Notes under the pieces: model-generated
Told to the model about the DNA's origin: nothing
What the model saw: the letters and a program-made list of their open reading frames with translations, nothing else
The model's database searches: none
Made by a program: the position numbers and the translations under genes
Shown: one piece after another, positions 11,021-22,535 of the stretch
Numbering within the stretch: the first letter of the stretch is position 1
Layout of the letters: every line of letters begins with the position of its first letter
Source of the DNA: Meloidogyne chitwoodi
Lineage: Eukaryota; Nematoda; Chromadorea; Rhabditida; Meloidogynidae
DNA length: 64,000 nt
Assembly: GCA_015183035.1 (NCBI GenBank)
Contig: JACZZP010000013.1
Coordinates: forward strand, 186,001-250,000
Direction of reading: 5' to 3'

Positions 11021-12592
11021 TTTTCTAAAATTAAAACAATTTTAAAATAAAGATGAGAAAAAATAAAATAAAATGACTAATACATGTTTACTACTATTTA
11101 ATGGGAAATAGTGTTGTAAAAAACAAAAAAAAAAGATAGTACAATGATTAAAAAGATAATGCAACTTATTTAAAGAAAAAATAGATTTTTCTTTATTTCT
11201 CTGCGAGTTTGTCTATAGTCTCTAATATAATAAACTTTCCGGAAAACAACGCAGTTTCCGGGTTTCCGGAAAATGAACAAAACATTCCGGAAAAAAACAA
11301 TATTTCCGGAAAATTAAGAACGGAAAACAACACAATGTTTCCGGAAAATAAATAAAACATTCGGAAAACAATACAATAGTTCCGGAAAATAAATAAAACA
11401 TTCAGGATTTTTGTATTTCTAAAAACAAATTTAACAGTAAAAATTCTGATATTTTAATAGATCAATAAAAAAAGCTTAGCCCTTTTATATTTTTTTAATG
11501 TGTTTAAGAACTGTTTATGGGAAGTAAGTAGGCTCTTTTGTATAAAAAAAAAGTGTGAAGGAAAGTGTTGTGTATGATTCATTATTAATATATTAAAAAT
11601 TCAACGAAAACACAGAAGAAAACAGCAAAGACAGAAATTTTTTTCAAGAGACATTTTAAAAGGGCAAAATTGGTTGGTTGCCTAGTAGTTAAGAGGGATT
11701 AAAATATAAAATTTAAAAAATATAAATTAATTGAATTTTTTTGATAAAAATGTTTCCAAAAAATCAAAATGTTTTATAAACGCAAAAAAAATTAATTTTG
11801 TATTTTTAATTTAACTAAAAAAATGAAAAGAAAATTTCCAAAGAATTTATTAGTTAGTAATATTTGTTTAAAATGTTGTTGTTTGAAAATTACACTTTCC
11901 ATAAATGATTTCCACTACAAAATGAAAAAAATGGTCGGCGATGAATTTGTGATTATATTATTCGCATAAGGCCAACCAATATATTTATGATAGTCAAGCA
12001 ATAGCTGAGTAAGCGAAGTGTTTTAAAGGGTAAAAAACATCCAAGAGGAAGAAAAAAGGGTGAAATGCTAACAAAAAGGAAAAAATGCGGCAATAAAAAC
12101 GGCGTTAAAAAATCATCTTCCTAATAAAAAATTTAAAGGAAAAAAAGATGTGATAAATCCAGAAGATCAAAAATTTAAATAAAAAATCCAAGTTTGTTCT
12201 ACAAAAAATAAAAAATGATTCTGAGAAGAGCTGGATATAAAATAAAAAATGAAATTCATCTTTTCCACATTAATTAAAAAATAAAGTACAAAAAATCAGT
12301 GTGTGTCCTTGTCCCCAATTACCTACTAATTCCCGCAAAAGATCAATTTTGACATATAATTTAACACAATAAAATATGCGCAAAGGCAGCTGTTTTCAAG
12401 CAAAAATATAAATAGAATAATATAATTTATTCAACACAAAGATTTTATCTTTTTTTTAAAAAGGTGTAAACGAAAAATAAACGGCGTCATTTAAATAAAC
12501 ACGGTTTTTGTTCCCAAAGATTTTAATGACCCTAACTTTAAGCTAAAAAAATAAACCTTAGGATGTGACGAAAGTACAAAAATATAAAAAAT
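11021..12592. other. Upstream spacer of filamin, no gene seen
   Basis: About 1.6 kb of AT-rich sequence between the filamin start codon and the stop codon of the next gene on the same strand. At 11235-11405 there is a dense cluster of TTCCGGAAA palindromes, at least seven in 170 bp, in AAACATTCCGGAAAACAATA-like units. The remainder (11400-12592) is poly-A/poly-T rich with no open frame that resembles a protein. It presumably contains the filamin promoter. Confidence 0.5.
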
Positions 12593-13117
12593 TTACAATT
12601 GCATTTGAAGACCGCTTGTCAGTATTTGATTTCTGACAGTTATAGAAGCATTTGGATCTTTAACTGCATCCCGCTCGATGATATAACAACAAGGGACGAG
12701 CTAAAAAAATAATTTTAGGTTAGTCTCTTACTTTGAAACTTTTTTACTAAATTAACCCCTATTAATTAATCTTGAATAATTAATTTTATTAAAAATTAAA
12801 CCTCATCCCCAATCCTTCTGTTTATAAAAACAATAAATAAATTAGCTTCTGCTGCATTAACAACATTTACTTTATAGGCATGCAATCGTTGTGGTTGTCC
12901 AGGAGCAGATAAAACTTGTGAAGACGGATTCACTGAAGTACTGAAAAAAATATTTTTATTTTAAAATTAGGAATTTTTCAAAAATAAACATAAAATGTCA
13001 TATAGAAAAATAATATACACCACCAGACATCAAAACTCTAGTCACTCACTAAGACATCAGTTCATGGAGATGTTGTTGTAGCACAGCTTTTACCTGAAAA
13101 TGAATGGACTGTTCCAT
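12593..13117 (-). CDS. Small protein of unknown function
   Basis: Three exons read in frame from the ATG at 13117: MEQSIHFQVKAVLQQHLHEL, then an exon at about 12795-12945 (PSSQVLSAPGQPQRLHAYKV; VVNAAEANLFIVFINRRIGD), then LVPCCYIIERDAVKDPNASI and a terminal TSGLQMQL before a TAA at 12593. The splice phases agree and the composition is ordinary for a globular protein of about 115 residues. A longer 5' end is possible, because CATTTTCAG just inside the first exon could itself be a splice acceptor. It lies 250 bp downstream of the pICln stop on the same strand, a spacing compatible with a nematode operon. I do not recognise the family. Confidence 0.55.
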
Positions 13118-13365
13118 AGAAAATTATTCGTTTAAGAGATGCCGAGGAATATCAAAATGGTGGTAGGATTTGCCGGATAAAGACGATGAAGGATAGGGCA
13201 CAATTAAATAAATCTGATATTTTATTTATTAAATTAAATATTCTGATTTTTCCCTTTAGTACAAAATTAAGTCTTAAAAATAAAACTCTTATTTATTTAA
13301 GGTAATTAAATTATATGCGTCAAGTGGAATTTATTTTCTGATTATTTGGTCTGAGATTTTAGTCA

Positions 13366-14111
13366 TCACTCTCCATCCATTTCCTCAGGATCCAATTCAC
13401 CATTTTCAGTACATTCTTCGTCGTCGACGTTATCATCCTCTTAAATAATTTTTAAAAATTTTTTAAACTTTAATTTAATAAACCTGAAAAGTCTTCTGGC
13501 TCAGGATTTAATTCTTGGCATTTATTCAATGTCGCAAAGAGATCTTGAACTGTTGAAATAGTAAATATTAGTTATTTTTTGAAATTGTTAAATTTTTCGT
13601 TTTTTAAAATTTTGTTATCGAAAATATGGACAAAGAAAATTAAAAAAACAAAAATTACTATGAGTAGGATTAGCCGGAATAAGTCGAAATGCAACAGTCT
13701 TAACATCATCGTTCTCATCAAGTTCCTCACCATCATCGTCAAAAGGTTCTGGCGTATATTCCACACCTTTAAATGAGACTACAGATTGTGTTAAATTTAA
13801 AAATAAAACCTGCTTTTGCTGTGTCAATTAAAGTGAAAAGACAAGGTTCAGGAAAGTTTTCATTAGAAGCAGAAACTGCATGCACCACAACCGATGGAAT
13901 AGGCAATCGAAGACCTTTGCGACTTGTTGGATTAATCCAAATTAATTGGCTAGAATATAAGCTTTTAAATATTTATTTTTAAAAAGTAAACCGATCAGTC
14001 AAAAAAAGAGTTCCTTGTCCAAGGCAGTCTCTCTCCCAATAAGCAACTACCATATTTTCTGTAGCCATTACATTTTCAGAAGGTTCACTAAGATCTTGCA
14101 AAACAAGCATA
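13366..14111 (-). CDS. CLNS1A: pICln, methylosome assembly chaperone
   Basis: pICln binds Sm proteins and the PRMT5 methylosome in the cytoplasm and chaperones spliceosomal snRNP assembly. Its fold is PH-like with acidic loops. From the ATG at 14111 the exons read MLVLQDLSEPSENVMATENM, YWERDCLGQGTLFLTDR, LIPIP-type strand (LRLPIPSVVVHAVSAS), FPEPCLFTLIDTAK, then the acid loop (PEPFDDDGEELDENDDVKTV). Next comes AFRLIPANPTHS, equivalent to the human EFRFVPSDKSAL block, and VQDLFATLNKCQELNPEPED, equivalent to MFTAMCECQALHPDPEDED. A very acidic tail ends ELDPEEMDGE and TGA at 13366. The protein is slightly shorter than human pICln because the extreme C-terminus is reduced. Divergent from lin-49, 407 bp away. 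Confidence 0.88.
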
Positions 14112-14518
14112 GTATAAGTTGTGTTGTTTTCTATTTGCTAACAATAAGAATATAAAAAGAAAAGCTTAAAAAATAATAGTTGTGAAAAAAGAAAAAAGTT
14201 TAATTTAAATTTGCAATTTGGCATAATGTTTATAAAAATGACTATTTATCTTAAACAGAAATAGTATAAGGAGGGAAGTTAGAGAGTGATTGTAAAAAAG
14301 GGGTACAGCCCGATTAGTCGCCGGCCGACTTGTCGCGGGCCGATTGGCCGCGCAATAGTATGTGAAACAAAGAGAATTAGAGATAAAGTGGAAACTAGAG
14401 ACTACATGCGGCCAGTCGGCCGGCGACTAATCGGTCGTGTCCCGTAAAAAAGAAGTAAACAAAGTTTGTGTGACGTCAAATTTTTTTTGTTTTTTTTAAT
14501 TTGTTTGTTTTTTAAGAA
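14112..14518. promoter_or_regulatory. Divergent promoter of pICln and lin-49 with GC-rich palindrome
   Basis: Between the two start codons lies an inverted repeat: arms 14301-14330 and 14414-14443, with an identical 21-bp inner block containing GATTAGTCGCCGGCCGACT. It is far richer in G+C than its surroundings. The left arm has an extra GC-rich stretch (GGGCCGATTGGCCGCGC) next to it. This may be a small inverted-repeat element or a shared regulatory palindrome. The lin-49 side ends in TTTTTTAAG just before the ATG, a possible trans-splice acceptor. Confidence 0.55.
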
Positions 14519-17500
14519 ATGTTGGCAATGTTAAATAGTGATTATCAACCAATAACAATAAATTATAAAGATCAAACTGTTAATTTGGACCCAGAATGCA
14601 GTTTTAATGTAACTTGGAGTTCTGGAGGAGGACAATTTACAGCAAATTTAACAAAGGTTGTTTATTATTTGTTTTGAGTTTATTGTTTTCTTAATTGTTA
14701 ACTTTGTTTCTTTAAATTTGAGGCTCTCCTAATTGTTAATGTGAAATTAAACTTTTATACTTTAAATGGTATCCCTTAAATTTGAATTTTTGAATAAGTG
14801 ATTTTTCATATTAAATTATATTTTTAAATTAAAAAAAAAGTTCTTTTTGATGTAGCAATAAATTTAATAAAGTAAACTGTCCTTGCTACTATTTTTAATA
14901 TTTTTAAATGTCTAATATCATTTTTCTAGCAATTATTTTTTAGTTAAATCAACAAAACAATGCAAATAATATTCCCAAACCTCATTATAAAACATTAGCA
15001 AAAAATGAATTAACAATAAAACAACAAATAATAATGCCCAACTCTTATATAAAATATATTGACTGTGAAGGAGAAAACAAAATTAATGAAATTGAATACG
15101 ATTTGGATAGAGAAGATTTGGAATGGTTAAAATTAATAAACGAAAAAAGAAAAGAGAAAGGTTATAATTTTATTGATGATATTGTTTTGGAGAAGGCAAT
15201 TAATTTATTGGAGAAAGAATCTTATTTTCAGGTTTTTATTTAAAAATTTTAAAAAATTTTTAAATAAATTATTTTTTTAGCATGTTAGAACGGGCCAAAC
15301 AAATGCATCAACACTTCCTTTAACTGATGATGATGCTCCCTGTTGTATTTGCAATGGTTTTTAAATTTTTTAAATAGAATATTTTCATTTTTTGAAATTT
15401 TGATTTAAAAAATTGAATTTTTATTTCATTGGAAAATGAATTATTCCATCAAAAAGCTATTTTCAATGAAAAAAAATATTTTTATAATTTTTTTAGACGC
15501 CGAAGATAGCAATGCAAATCAAATAATTTTTTGTGATATGTGTAATGTTGCTGTACATCAAGAATGTTATGGCGTTCCTTACATCCCAGAAGGTCAATGG
15601 TTATGTCGCAGATGTCAACTTTCACCTTCTGTTGTTGTAAAATGTGCTCTTTGTCCTTTTACTACTGGAGCATTTAAACAAACAGCTGATGGGCGTTGGG
15701 TACATGTAATCTGTGCGATTTGGATTAATGAGGTTTTTGTTTAACTTTTTTGCTTTTAAAATAAAAAAAATATTTTTTAAAGGTCCACTTTGCAAATACA
15801 GTTTTCCTTGAGCCTGTTGAAGGCGTGGACTTTGCATTAAAACGTCGAAAAAAATTAACTTGCATTGTTTGTAAAAATAGGATGGGTGCTTGTTTACAGT
15901 GCAGTCATGTATAAATTTATTATTTTTATTTAATTTTTATTTTTTAAAGAGAAGTTGTGCTCGTTCATTTCATGTTACTTGTGCTTTTTATGCTCATGTT
16001 AGAATGGAAATTAAAGAGATGAGAACAAAAAAGAATCCGGACACAATTGCTGTTAATCGCTTTGTCTATTGCCATCAACACTCAAATAATTGGTATTTTT
16101 TAAAATTATTTAAAAAAAAATTATATTCAATTTGTCAATTTAGTCCAAACACAGAAGAGAATGTTGCTGCTAGAAAGCGTGATATTCAAAGTAAATTAAT
16201 TCAGGCGAGAAAAAGACTTGTTGCTGAAACTAAAAAAGAGAATATGTCGGTACCTATTCCTGTAATTCCTCATAACAGGTTTTTTTTATTTTTTTTTAAA
16301 TTTATTTATTTTATTTTTTAGAATTTCACAATTAGCTGCAACTCTTTCTATTGAACACTTTTCTGATGTGACTGCTTATTGGGCACTGAAAAGGCAGTCT
16401 AGATGTGGTGTTCCTTTGATTAGAAGGTTGCAGGTGTGTGTTTATTTAAAAATACAAAAACAAGTTTATTTAAAAATACAAAAACAAGTTTATTTAAAAA
16501 TACAAAAATCAGGTTTACTATAAAAACAACTCTTTTCACTGTTTTATGCTTTAATTTATAAACTTTTAAAATCAGGTTTATTTTGGTCAACAAAAGTCTA
16601 TTGAAGGTCGCCTTTCAAGAAATGGGATTGATTTAACAAATATTGGTCATTTAAATGATGCCTCTCATGTAGAAGGTCACCACTTGGAATCAAATAAAAA
16701 AGAAAAAACTACTTTAATGAAATTGGCATTAATTCGACGCGAATTTGAGAGAGTTAGACTTCTCAGTGAATTGGTAAAAAAACGAGAGAACTTAAAAAAA
16801 GAGACGTTATCATGTGACGAACAATTGCTCTCAATGATAACACCTGTTGCAGTTTTAATTCAACGAACGCTTGAAAAACTCATTGCAAAAGATCACCAAG
16901 AGGTTTTTTTTAATTTTTATTCTTTCAATTTAAAAAAATTTTTTAAAAAAAAGGTATTTATGCATCCAGTATCAGAAGAAGATGTTCCTGGTTATCGTAA
17001 ATTTATTACTCATCCAATGGATTTTTGTCAAATGCTAAAAAAGTTTGAAATGGGTCAATACAAACGGGTAGCAGATCTTCGAATAGATTTTCTTCTAATG
17101 ATGAATAATTGTGCTATATTTAATCGTGATAATAAATATTTTTATGATTATGGACAAAGAATAAGACAAATTGGACTCAAAGTTATTAGAGCAGCTGAAG
17201 CTGAGGAAGCTAGAATATCAGAGGTTTTTAATTTTTTTAATTATTTAAATTTAATTTTTAACTTAGACACTTCAACTAATTGAAACATTTATTACTCGTT
17301 TTGAGCTGCTTAATTCAGATTATTTGGATAAATTGCAGTCAGAATTGAAAAATAAAGGGGAGAATAATGTAAATGTTGGTGAACATACTGCCAAAAGAAA
17401 AATAGATATTTTTGAAGATTCTAGTTTCAAAAAGAATAACGAAAAACAGCAAAAAACAGGTTTATTTTTGTGCTTATTTTTTTATTAATTTGTTCAATTT

Positions 17501-19051
17501 TTTAGTAAATATTGTTACTAATAACAAAATTATATTGGAAAATGATTCTAACAACATTTCAAATAACACCAATTTAACTTTTGTCAATTTTTCAAATGAA
17601 AAGAAAAAACAGCAAAGGTCAAGAAAAAGAATTGTTAACGGAGGCAAAGGTTTAAATTCTTCTATTAATGTTGATGATAAAGAAAAAACTGTAAAAGAAC
17701 GAAAGAAACAAAGAACAAAAATTAAAAAAGACGTTTCTGATGAATCTATAATAATTTTGGAAGAAAAACCTAGCACATCAACGGACAAATTGGATAATGA
17801 AGATTGTGAAACTAAAAAGCAGACTACTTCACCTATTCCTGCTACACCTCCTCGCCGATCTTCTACTTCTAGAAAATGTTTTTATTTAATTTTTTTTAAT
17901 TTTTAAAATGTTTTTTAGGCAAAATTTCATCAGTATCTTCAACTCCCATTCAGTCTGAACAGTCAACTGTTGGCAATAAACGAATGAGAACAGAAAGTAA
18001 CATTAAGATCTCAACTAAATCTTCAAATTCGTGTGTTTCACAAGATGATAAGGTTTATAATATTTTTAGATTTTTTATTTTTTAAATTTAAGGAGGCCCC
18101 TACAAGTCTTGCTACAGATACTGAAACAAATAAAATTAACGGAATTAACAACAAATTTACCCAAAATTTGTCACACCTTGAATTACATGATTGTGCATCA
18201 AAACAAAGAAATAAAACAGATTTGGCGGTTACTTTTTAATTTTTTTTTGTTGTTTTTTAATTATAAATTTTTAAGAAGAAAAATGCAACTCCTTTAAAGT
18301 CATACAAAAGTATTGGAAGAAGTCGAAAAAAGAATTTTACATATTCATATTTAACTGAAGCATCATCTGCAGCAGATGAAGAAGAAGATTCATTTGACAT
18401 TGGAGATGATGAAGATGATTCATTTCCACCTATAAATGTTACAAATGGAGGAAAACTAAAGAATAATAATAAATCAACCAAAAGATTGAGGAAAGAAATT
18501 ATACAAAATGGTGGAAATGATGAACTATATCGTTAGTTTTTAAAGAGTTATTTTTTTATTTTATATTTAGACAAAATTTAAGTGTTTTTCGCTAAAATTA
18601 TTTTGCAATAAAAATCGAAAAATAATTATTAAATTTTTTTAAGAACATAACGACATAGTTTGGGCCAGACTGGAGGATGGAACCCAAATGCCAGCACGTG
18701 TAATAGATTTGCGAATGCGTTATGAATTTGATCAAGATGGAGGATTAGGAACACATTTTGTACAGCAAGCAATTAATTGTATGCCTAATAATATTAAAGA
18801 AGGAGATAATAAAACACTTGTTATACTTTTTGATGAATTAAATACATGGTTTATTTTATTTTTATTTATTTTATTTTATTTTGTTTTTTTTAAAAAGGAG
18901 GTGGATGCCTAACAACAGCCTAGAACCTTGTCAATTATCTGAACCTAATATTTCTCAATTAGATTGTAATCAAACTGTTTTAGAAGCATTGGTAAAAGCT
19001 CGACAATTTTGGTTTATTTATTTATTTAAATTAATTTATGTAAAAAATTAA
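14519..19051 (+). CDS. lin-49: BRPF/peregrin-type chromatin reader, LIN-49 orthologue
   Basis: BRPF proteins scaffold MOZ/MORF-type histone acetyltransferases. Domain order is complete. The N-terminal EPL-like segment covers 14519-15240 ([20 protein letters not shown]). PHD1 covers 15300-15720 ([40 protein letters not shown]). A zinc knuckle and extended PHD2 cover 15640-16090 ([34 protein letters not shown]). The bromodomain covers 16820-17225 ([39 protein letters not shown]). A lysine/serine-rich linker follows at 17300-18540, then a PWWP domain at 18650-18915 ([40 protein letters not shown]). The end is uncertain: reading on gives a stop at 19049-19051, but a GT occurs at 18992 and a further small exon is possible. 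About 1,000 residues. Confidence 0.93.
16436..16520. repeat. Tandem ~25-bp intronic repeat (3 copies)
   Basis: In a lin-49 intron the unit GTTTATTTAAAAATACAAAA is repeated about three times with a period near 25 bp. The same words occur singly in an intron of cpt-2 at about 24090-24120, so this belongs to a dispersed family. Confidence 0.7.
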
Positions 19052-19690
19052 AATTTTTATTTTTTAATCAAAATTAATTAATTAACTTTTAAAAAATAAT
19101 AATTTTTAGGAATAATGTGCTACACTTACAACTTTAAATATTATTTTATTGTCAATTTTTAACAGAATATTTAAATATATATATATATTAATTATGAGTG
19201 CCTTATTTTTACAATTTTAAATTTTATGTATTTTGTATTTTTCAATTTTATGTATTTTGAAAACCAGAAGACACACTGCTTTACAAAAATAAATCTCAAA
19301 AAATTAATTCTAATATTTAGAATTGTTTGTGTTTTATAAAACAATAGACACATTGTAATATTATGTATTTTTAAAATCAGAATAAATATTTTCTGATTTA
19401 TTAAAAGGAAATGATTTAATTGATACTTTTCATAGCATATATTTTTTAATTGTTTTAATATTTTAAACTTTCCGGAAAACACAATAAAAGATCAGAATTT
19501 ACAACTTTTTTTGTGAAATCAGAATTTACAACTTTAAATAAAAATGTATTTTACAAAGTTGTAAATTCTAATCTGTATTTTCCCTCAAAAAAGATGTAAA
19601 ATCAGATTTTCTTTTGTATTTTCCAGAAATTTTTAAAACTTTATTTAAAGGAAATACAAGTATCAGAATTTAAAGCTTTCTGAGAAAAAG
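19052..19690. other. Spacer with AT-rich repeats
   Basis: No gene is seen between lin-49 and the HMG-box gene. From 19190 to 19300 there are repeated TTTTATGTATTTT words. From 19465 to 19680 there are copies of the ACTTTCCGGAAAA / ATCAGAATTTACAACTTT vocabulary, part of which forms an imperfect inverted repeat (AGAATTTACAACTTT near 19511 against AAAGTTGTAAATTCT near 19556). Confidence 0.5.
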
Positions 19691-20555
19691 ATGCAGCATT
19701 CATTGAAGACATTATCGTTAGCAAGTTTAAACAAATTGACTCTTTCTACTAGGTTATAAATATTTTTATAGGGTATTTTTTTATTTTTTTTCAGCGCTAA
19801 ATTTTATTTTTCAACAACAACAAAAAAAGTTGCTTCAACTGAACATGTTCGCCTTCCACCTGGGTATAATCCTGTTACTCCATTTGCTTTGTTTGTCAAA
19901 GAAAAAACGCAGAATTCAAGTGGTGAGAAATCTTCTGATTTAATTAAAAAAATTGCATCAACTTGGAAAGAATTAGGAGAGGTGGAAAAGGGAGTATGTT
20001 TTACTAATCTTAAAATTATTATAATTTTTTTTGTAGCAATATATTGAAAAATCAAAAATTATTACTGAACAGAAGAAGTCTGAATTTGAAAAATTTCCCA
20101 AAGAAAAGCAAGCTAAATTGTTAGAAGAAAATGCTCTGCGCATTAAAAAGAATAAACATAATAAATCTAAACGTGAACTTAACAAGGTTTAATTTTTATT
20201 TTTTGACAACATTCTGGTGTTGTTTATTCCAAATTTTCAGTTTTATGAGGAGACTAACCGACCAAAACGTCCAATGGGTTCTTTTCTTCTTTTTTGTAGA
20301 GAACAACTTGAAAAGGATGGAAAGCCTAAAGGCAAAGAAGATATTATGGAATTTGGGAAAAAATATGGAGAAATGTGGGGTAAATTGTCTGCTGATGAAA
20401 AAAAGGTTTTTTAAACTTATGTATATTTTTAACAATTTTAGATTTATGTAGATAAATTTGAAAAATTAAAAAGCAATTATGAAAGTGAATTAAAGGTTTG
20501 GGGAACTGTGAATGTTGATAAAATTGCCAAATTTAATGAAAAAAGGTGGAAATAA
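19691..20555 (+). CDS. hmg-5: Mitochondrial HMG-box protein, TFAM / HMG-5 orthologue
   Basis: TFAM packages and bends mitochondrial DNA and activates its transcription. The start at 19691 gives a basic, hydroxylated presequence without acidic residues (MQHSLKTLSLASLNKLTLST), typical of mitochondrial import. HMG box A follows (PPGYNPVTPFALFVKEKTQN; LIKKIASTWKELGEVEKG; EKSKIITEQKKSEFEKFPKE). A lysine-rich linker (KKNKHNKSKRELNK) leads to HMG box B (RPKRPMGSFLLFCREQLEKD; FGKKYGEMWGKLSADEKK). The reading frame ends at 20553-20555. An alternative splice at the AAAAGGTGG near 20543 would replace the last residues with a short lysine-rich tail ending near 20639. Two boxes plus the presequence separate it from nuclear single-box HMGs. 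Confidence 0.88.
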
Positions 20556-20851
20556 AGCCTAAGAAGATTGAAACTAAAGAGAAGACATTAAAGGTTAAAA
20601 TTGAGAAAAAGAGAAAATTTAAATTATTTGACACGTAAATAAGTGTAAACTACATAAAATGTCTTGATTAAATTAAAAATTGTATTTTTTTAACAAAAAA
20701 ATATATTTTCAATAAATACTATGTATGAATAAATTTAAATATTTTTAGTATAATAAATTAAATATTCTTTTTTTGATTGAAATTTCAATTATTATATATT
20801 TTTGTACATTTATTAATTTATTGTATTTTATTCTTTTATTTTACTAAATAG

Positions 20852-22156
20852 ATGGAATCAATAATTCCCACACCAAGTATTGATCAAGTTTTGCAAAGTC
20901 TTGCTAGTAATGCACTTTCATCTGCACCTGCTTCAGAGGAGGATCAAGGAAAAGACGGTTTATTAATTATTTGTATAAATTTTCGAAATGTTAATTATAA
21001 ATGGATGAATAAGTGTTCAAATTTAGAATTAATTTTTAAATTTATTTTCTTTAGATATTGTAAATCTGGACAGCAGTGATTCGGAAAGTCAACAAGACAA
21101 TATTGATAGTTCAATTTCAACTTGTTTATCAAATTCAAGTAAACAAGTGCCAACAAAACTGGCAGAAATGCGAATTATAATGGACAAAAATCGATCGAAT
21201 TGTTTATTAAAAGGGAAGGTTCAACAGCAACAAAATGGCTCAAGGTTATTAATTTTTTAATGATTTTTTGAACCTTTTTTTAAACATTTCTCTTTAATTT
21301 TATCGTTTAATTGCTCTAAACAATTTATAAAATAGGCAAATTTACCGAATTAATACAACTTCAAGTAACAATCAATTGGCTAAAAAGCCGTATACTCCTG
21401 TTGCTAGTACCTCAACCTGTTATGCTCCAAAAACTGTTTCTGAAATGTTGAATGATTTGGTTAACATGTCTGTAGATAAAACTAAAGAAAATAATGCTTC
21501 TTTAAAAGGTTTTGAATTTTTTAATCTTTTTTTTTTTAATTTTTTTAGAGCAGTTAGGTTCAAACAATAACTTGAGATTTGTACCAGCAACAACATCTCA
21601 GGGTTTTTTTTAACAATATTTTTGTATATTTGTTTACTTAAAACATTTAGTAGCGTCTTCTTCAGCTCCTCCACATTTAGAACCTGAGGATGATATTATT
21701 GCTGATGAGACTAATAAAAACGATGATGGGAGGACAGTTTTGAATGAATCAAATGAGGAAAATAGAGAAAAATCTACTTCTGTTTGTCAGGTTTTATTTA
21801 AACATTTGTTAATTTTAAATGTTTATTTTTGTTAAAAAAATAAATTTTAAACTTTAGTTATCTCAAAAATCTTCTGATGATGATGACGTACAGATTATTA
21901 GGGATGACAACAATATTGAAGAAATAGAAGAAAATGAACAGGAAGGATCTGAAATTGTGCTGAACCCAATGGATGATGTAGAAGCACCTTTTTGTAAAAA
22001 CTGTGCTAGCGAGGTTCCATTAATTATTAAGTATGAAAAAATATTAATTAAAAAAGTTAAAAAATGTTAATTAAGACGGTTGGATCGTCTCGACGGAATG
22101 GTGGATAAAATGATTGATTTGGTAAAGAATGCACTTGCAAACAAAGCAAATCATTG
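20852..22156 (+). CDS. Acidic, serine-rich protein of unknown function
   Basis: Spliced exons from the ATG at 20852 read MESIIPTPSIDQVLQSLASN, DIVNLDSSDSESQQDNIDSS, KKPYTPVASTSTCYAPKTVS, MLNDLVNMSVDKTKENNASL and ASSSAPPHLEPEDDIIADE. An Asp/Glu-rich stretch follows (KSSDDDDVQIIRDDNNIEEI), and the ending is CKNCASEVPLIIKRLDRLDG then MVDKMIDLVKNALANKANH with TGA at 22156. About 320 residues. The first two thirds look disordered. The last 40 residues could form a short coiled coil next to a CxxC. The ATG follows AATAG directly, which may be a trans-splice acceptor. I do not recognise the family; nuclear function is only a guess. Confidence 0.6.
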
Positions 22157-22535
22157 AATAAATTTTACATTTTTTTGGATCTAATATTTTCTAATTATTT
22201 TAATGTTTAAAAATGTATTTTTATTTATTTTTATTTTCTTTAAAAAAAGAGGTAAAATTGATGTTTAAAATAGAGAAGTAGGCAATTATGCTTCTCACCG
22301 CTGCCTAACTTACCAGATAGGCAAACGTGCACTAACTTTTTCCTGAGATGTTATAATTATAAACAAGTTTAATCCAGTAAGAGATAGAGCTTTGTAGAAT
22401 TTTGTGTTTTCCGGGAAGAAAAGTGATTCAAAATATGAAGCTTTCCGGAAAGAAAAGGACATATAAAAAGTGTTTTCCGGAGAATATATGGGAAAAGTTG
22501 AATTATCGCTAAATTAACATAATGCCAAGGACATT
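22157..22535. other. Spacer with TTCCGGAAA words
   Basis: No gene seen. Two TTTCCGG(A) words lie at about 22443 and 22474 in GAAGCTTTCCGGAAAGAAAA-like context. A slightly less AT-rich patch occurs at 22260-22340. Confidence 0.4.

Noticed and set aside
17474..17788. 104-codon minus-strand frame
   Set aside because: Antisense of the lysine/serine-rich linker of lin-49.
19192..19482. 96-codon open frame on the minus strand in the lin-49/hmg-5 spacer
   Set aside because: Made of low-complexity Ile/Lys/Phe codons from AT-rich repeats, no family resemblance and no splice context.
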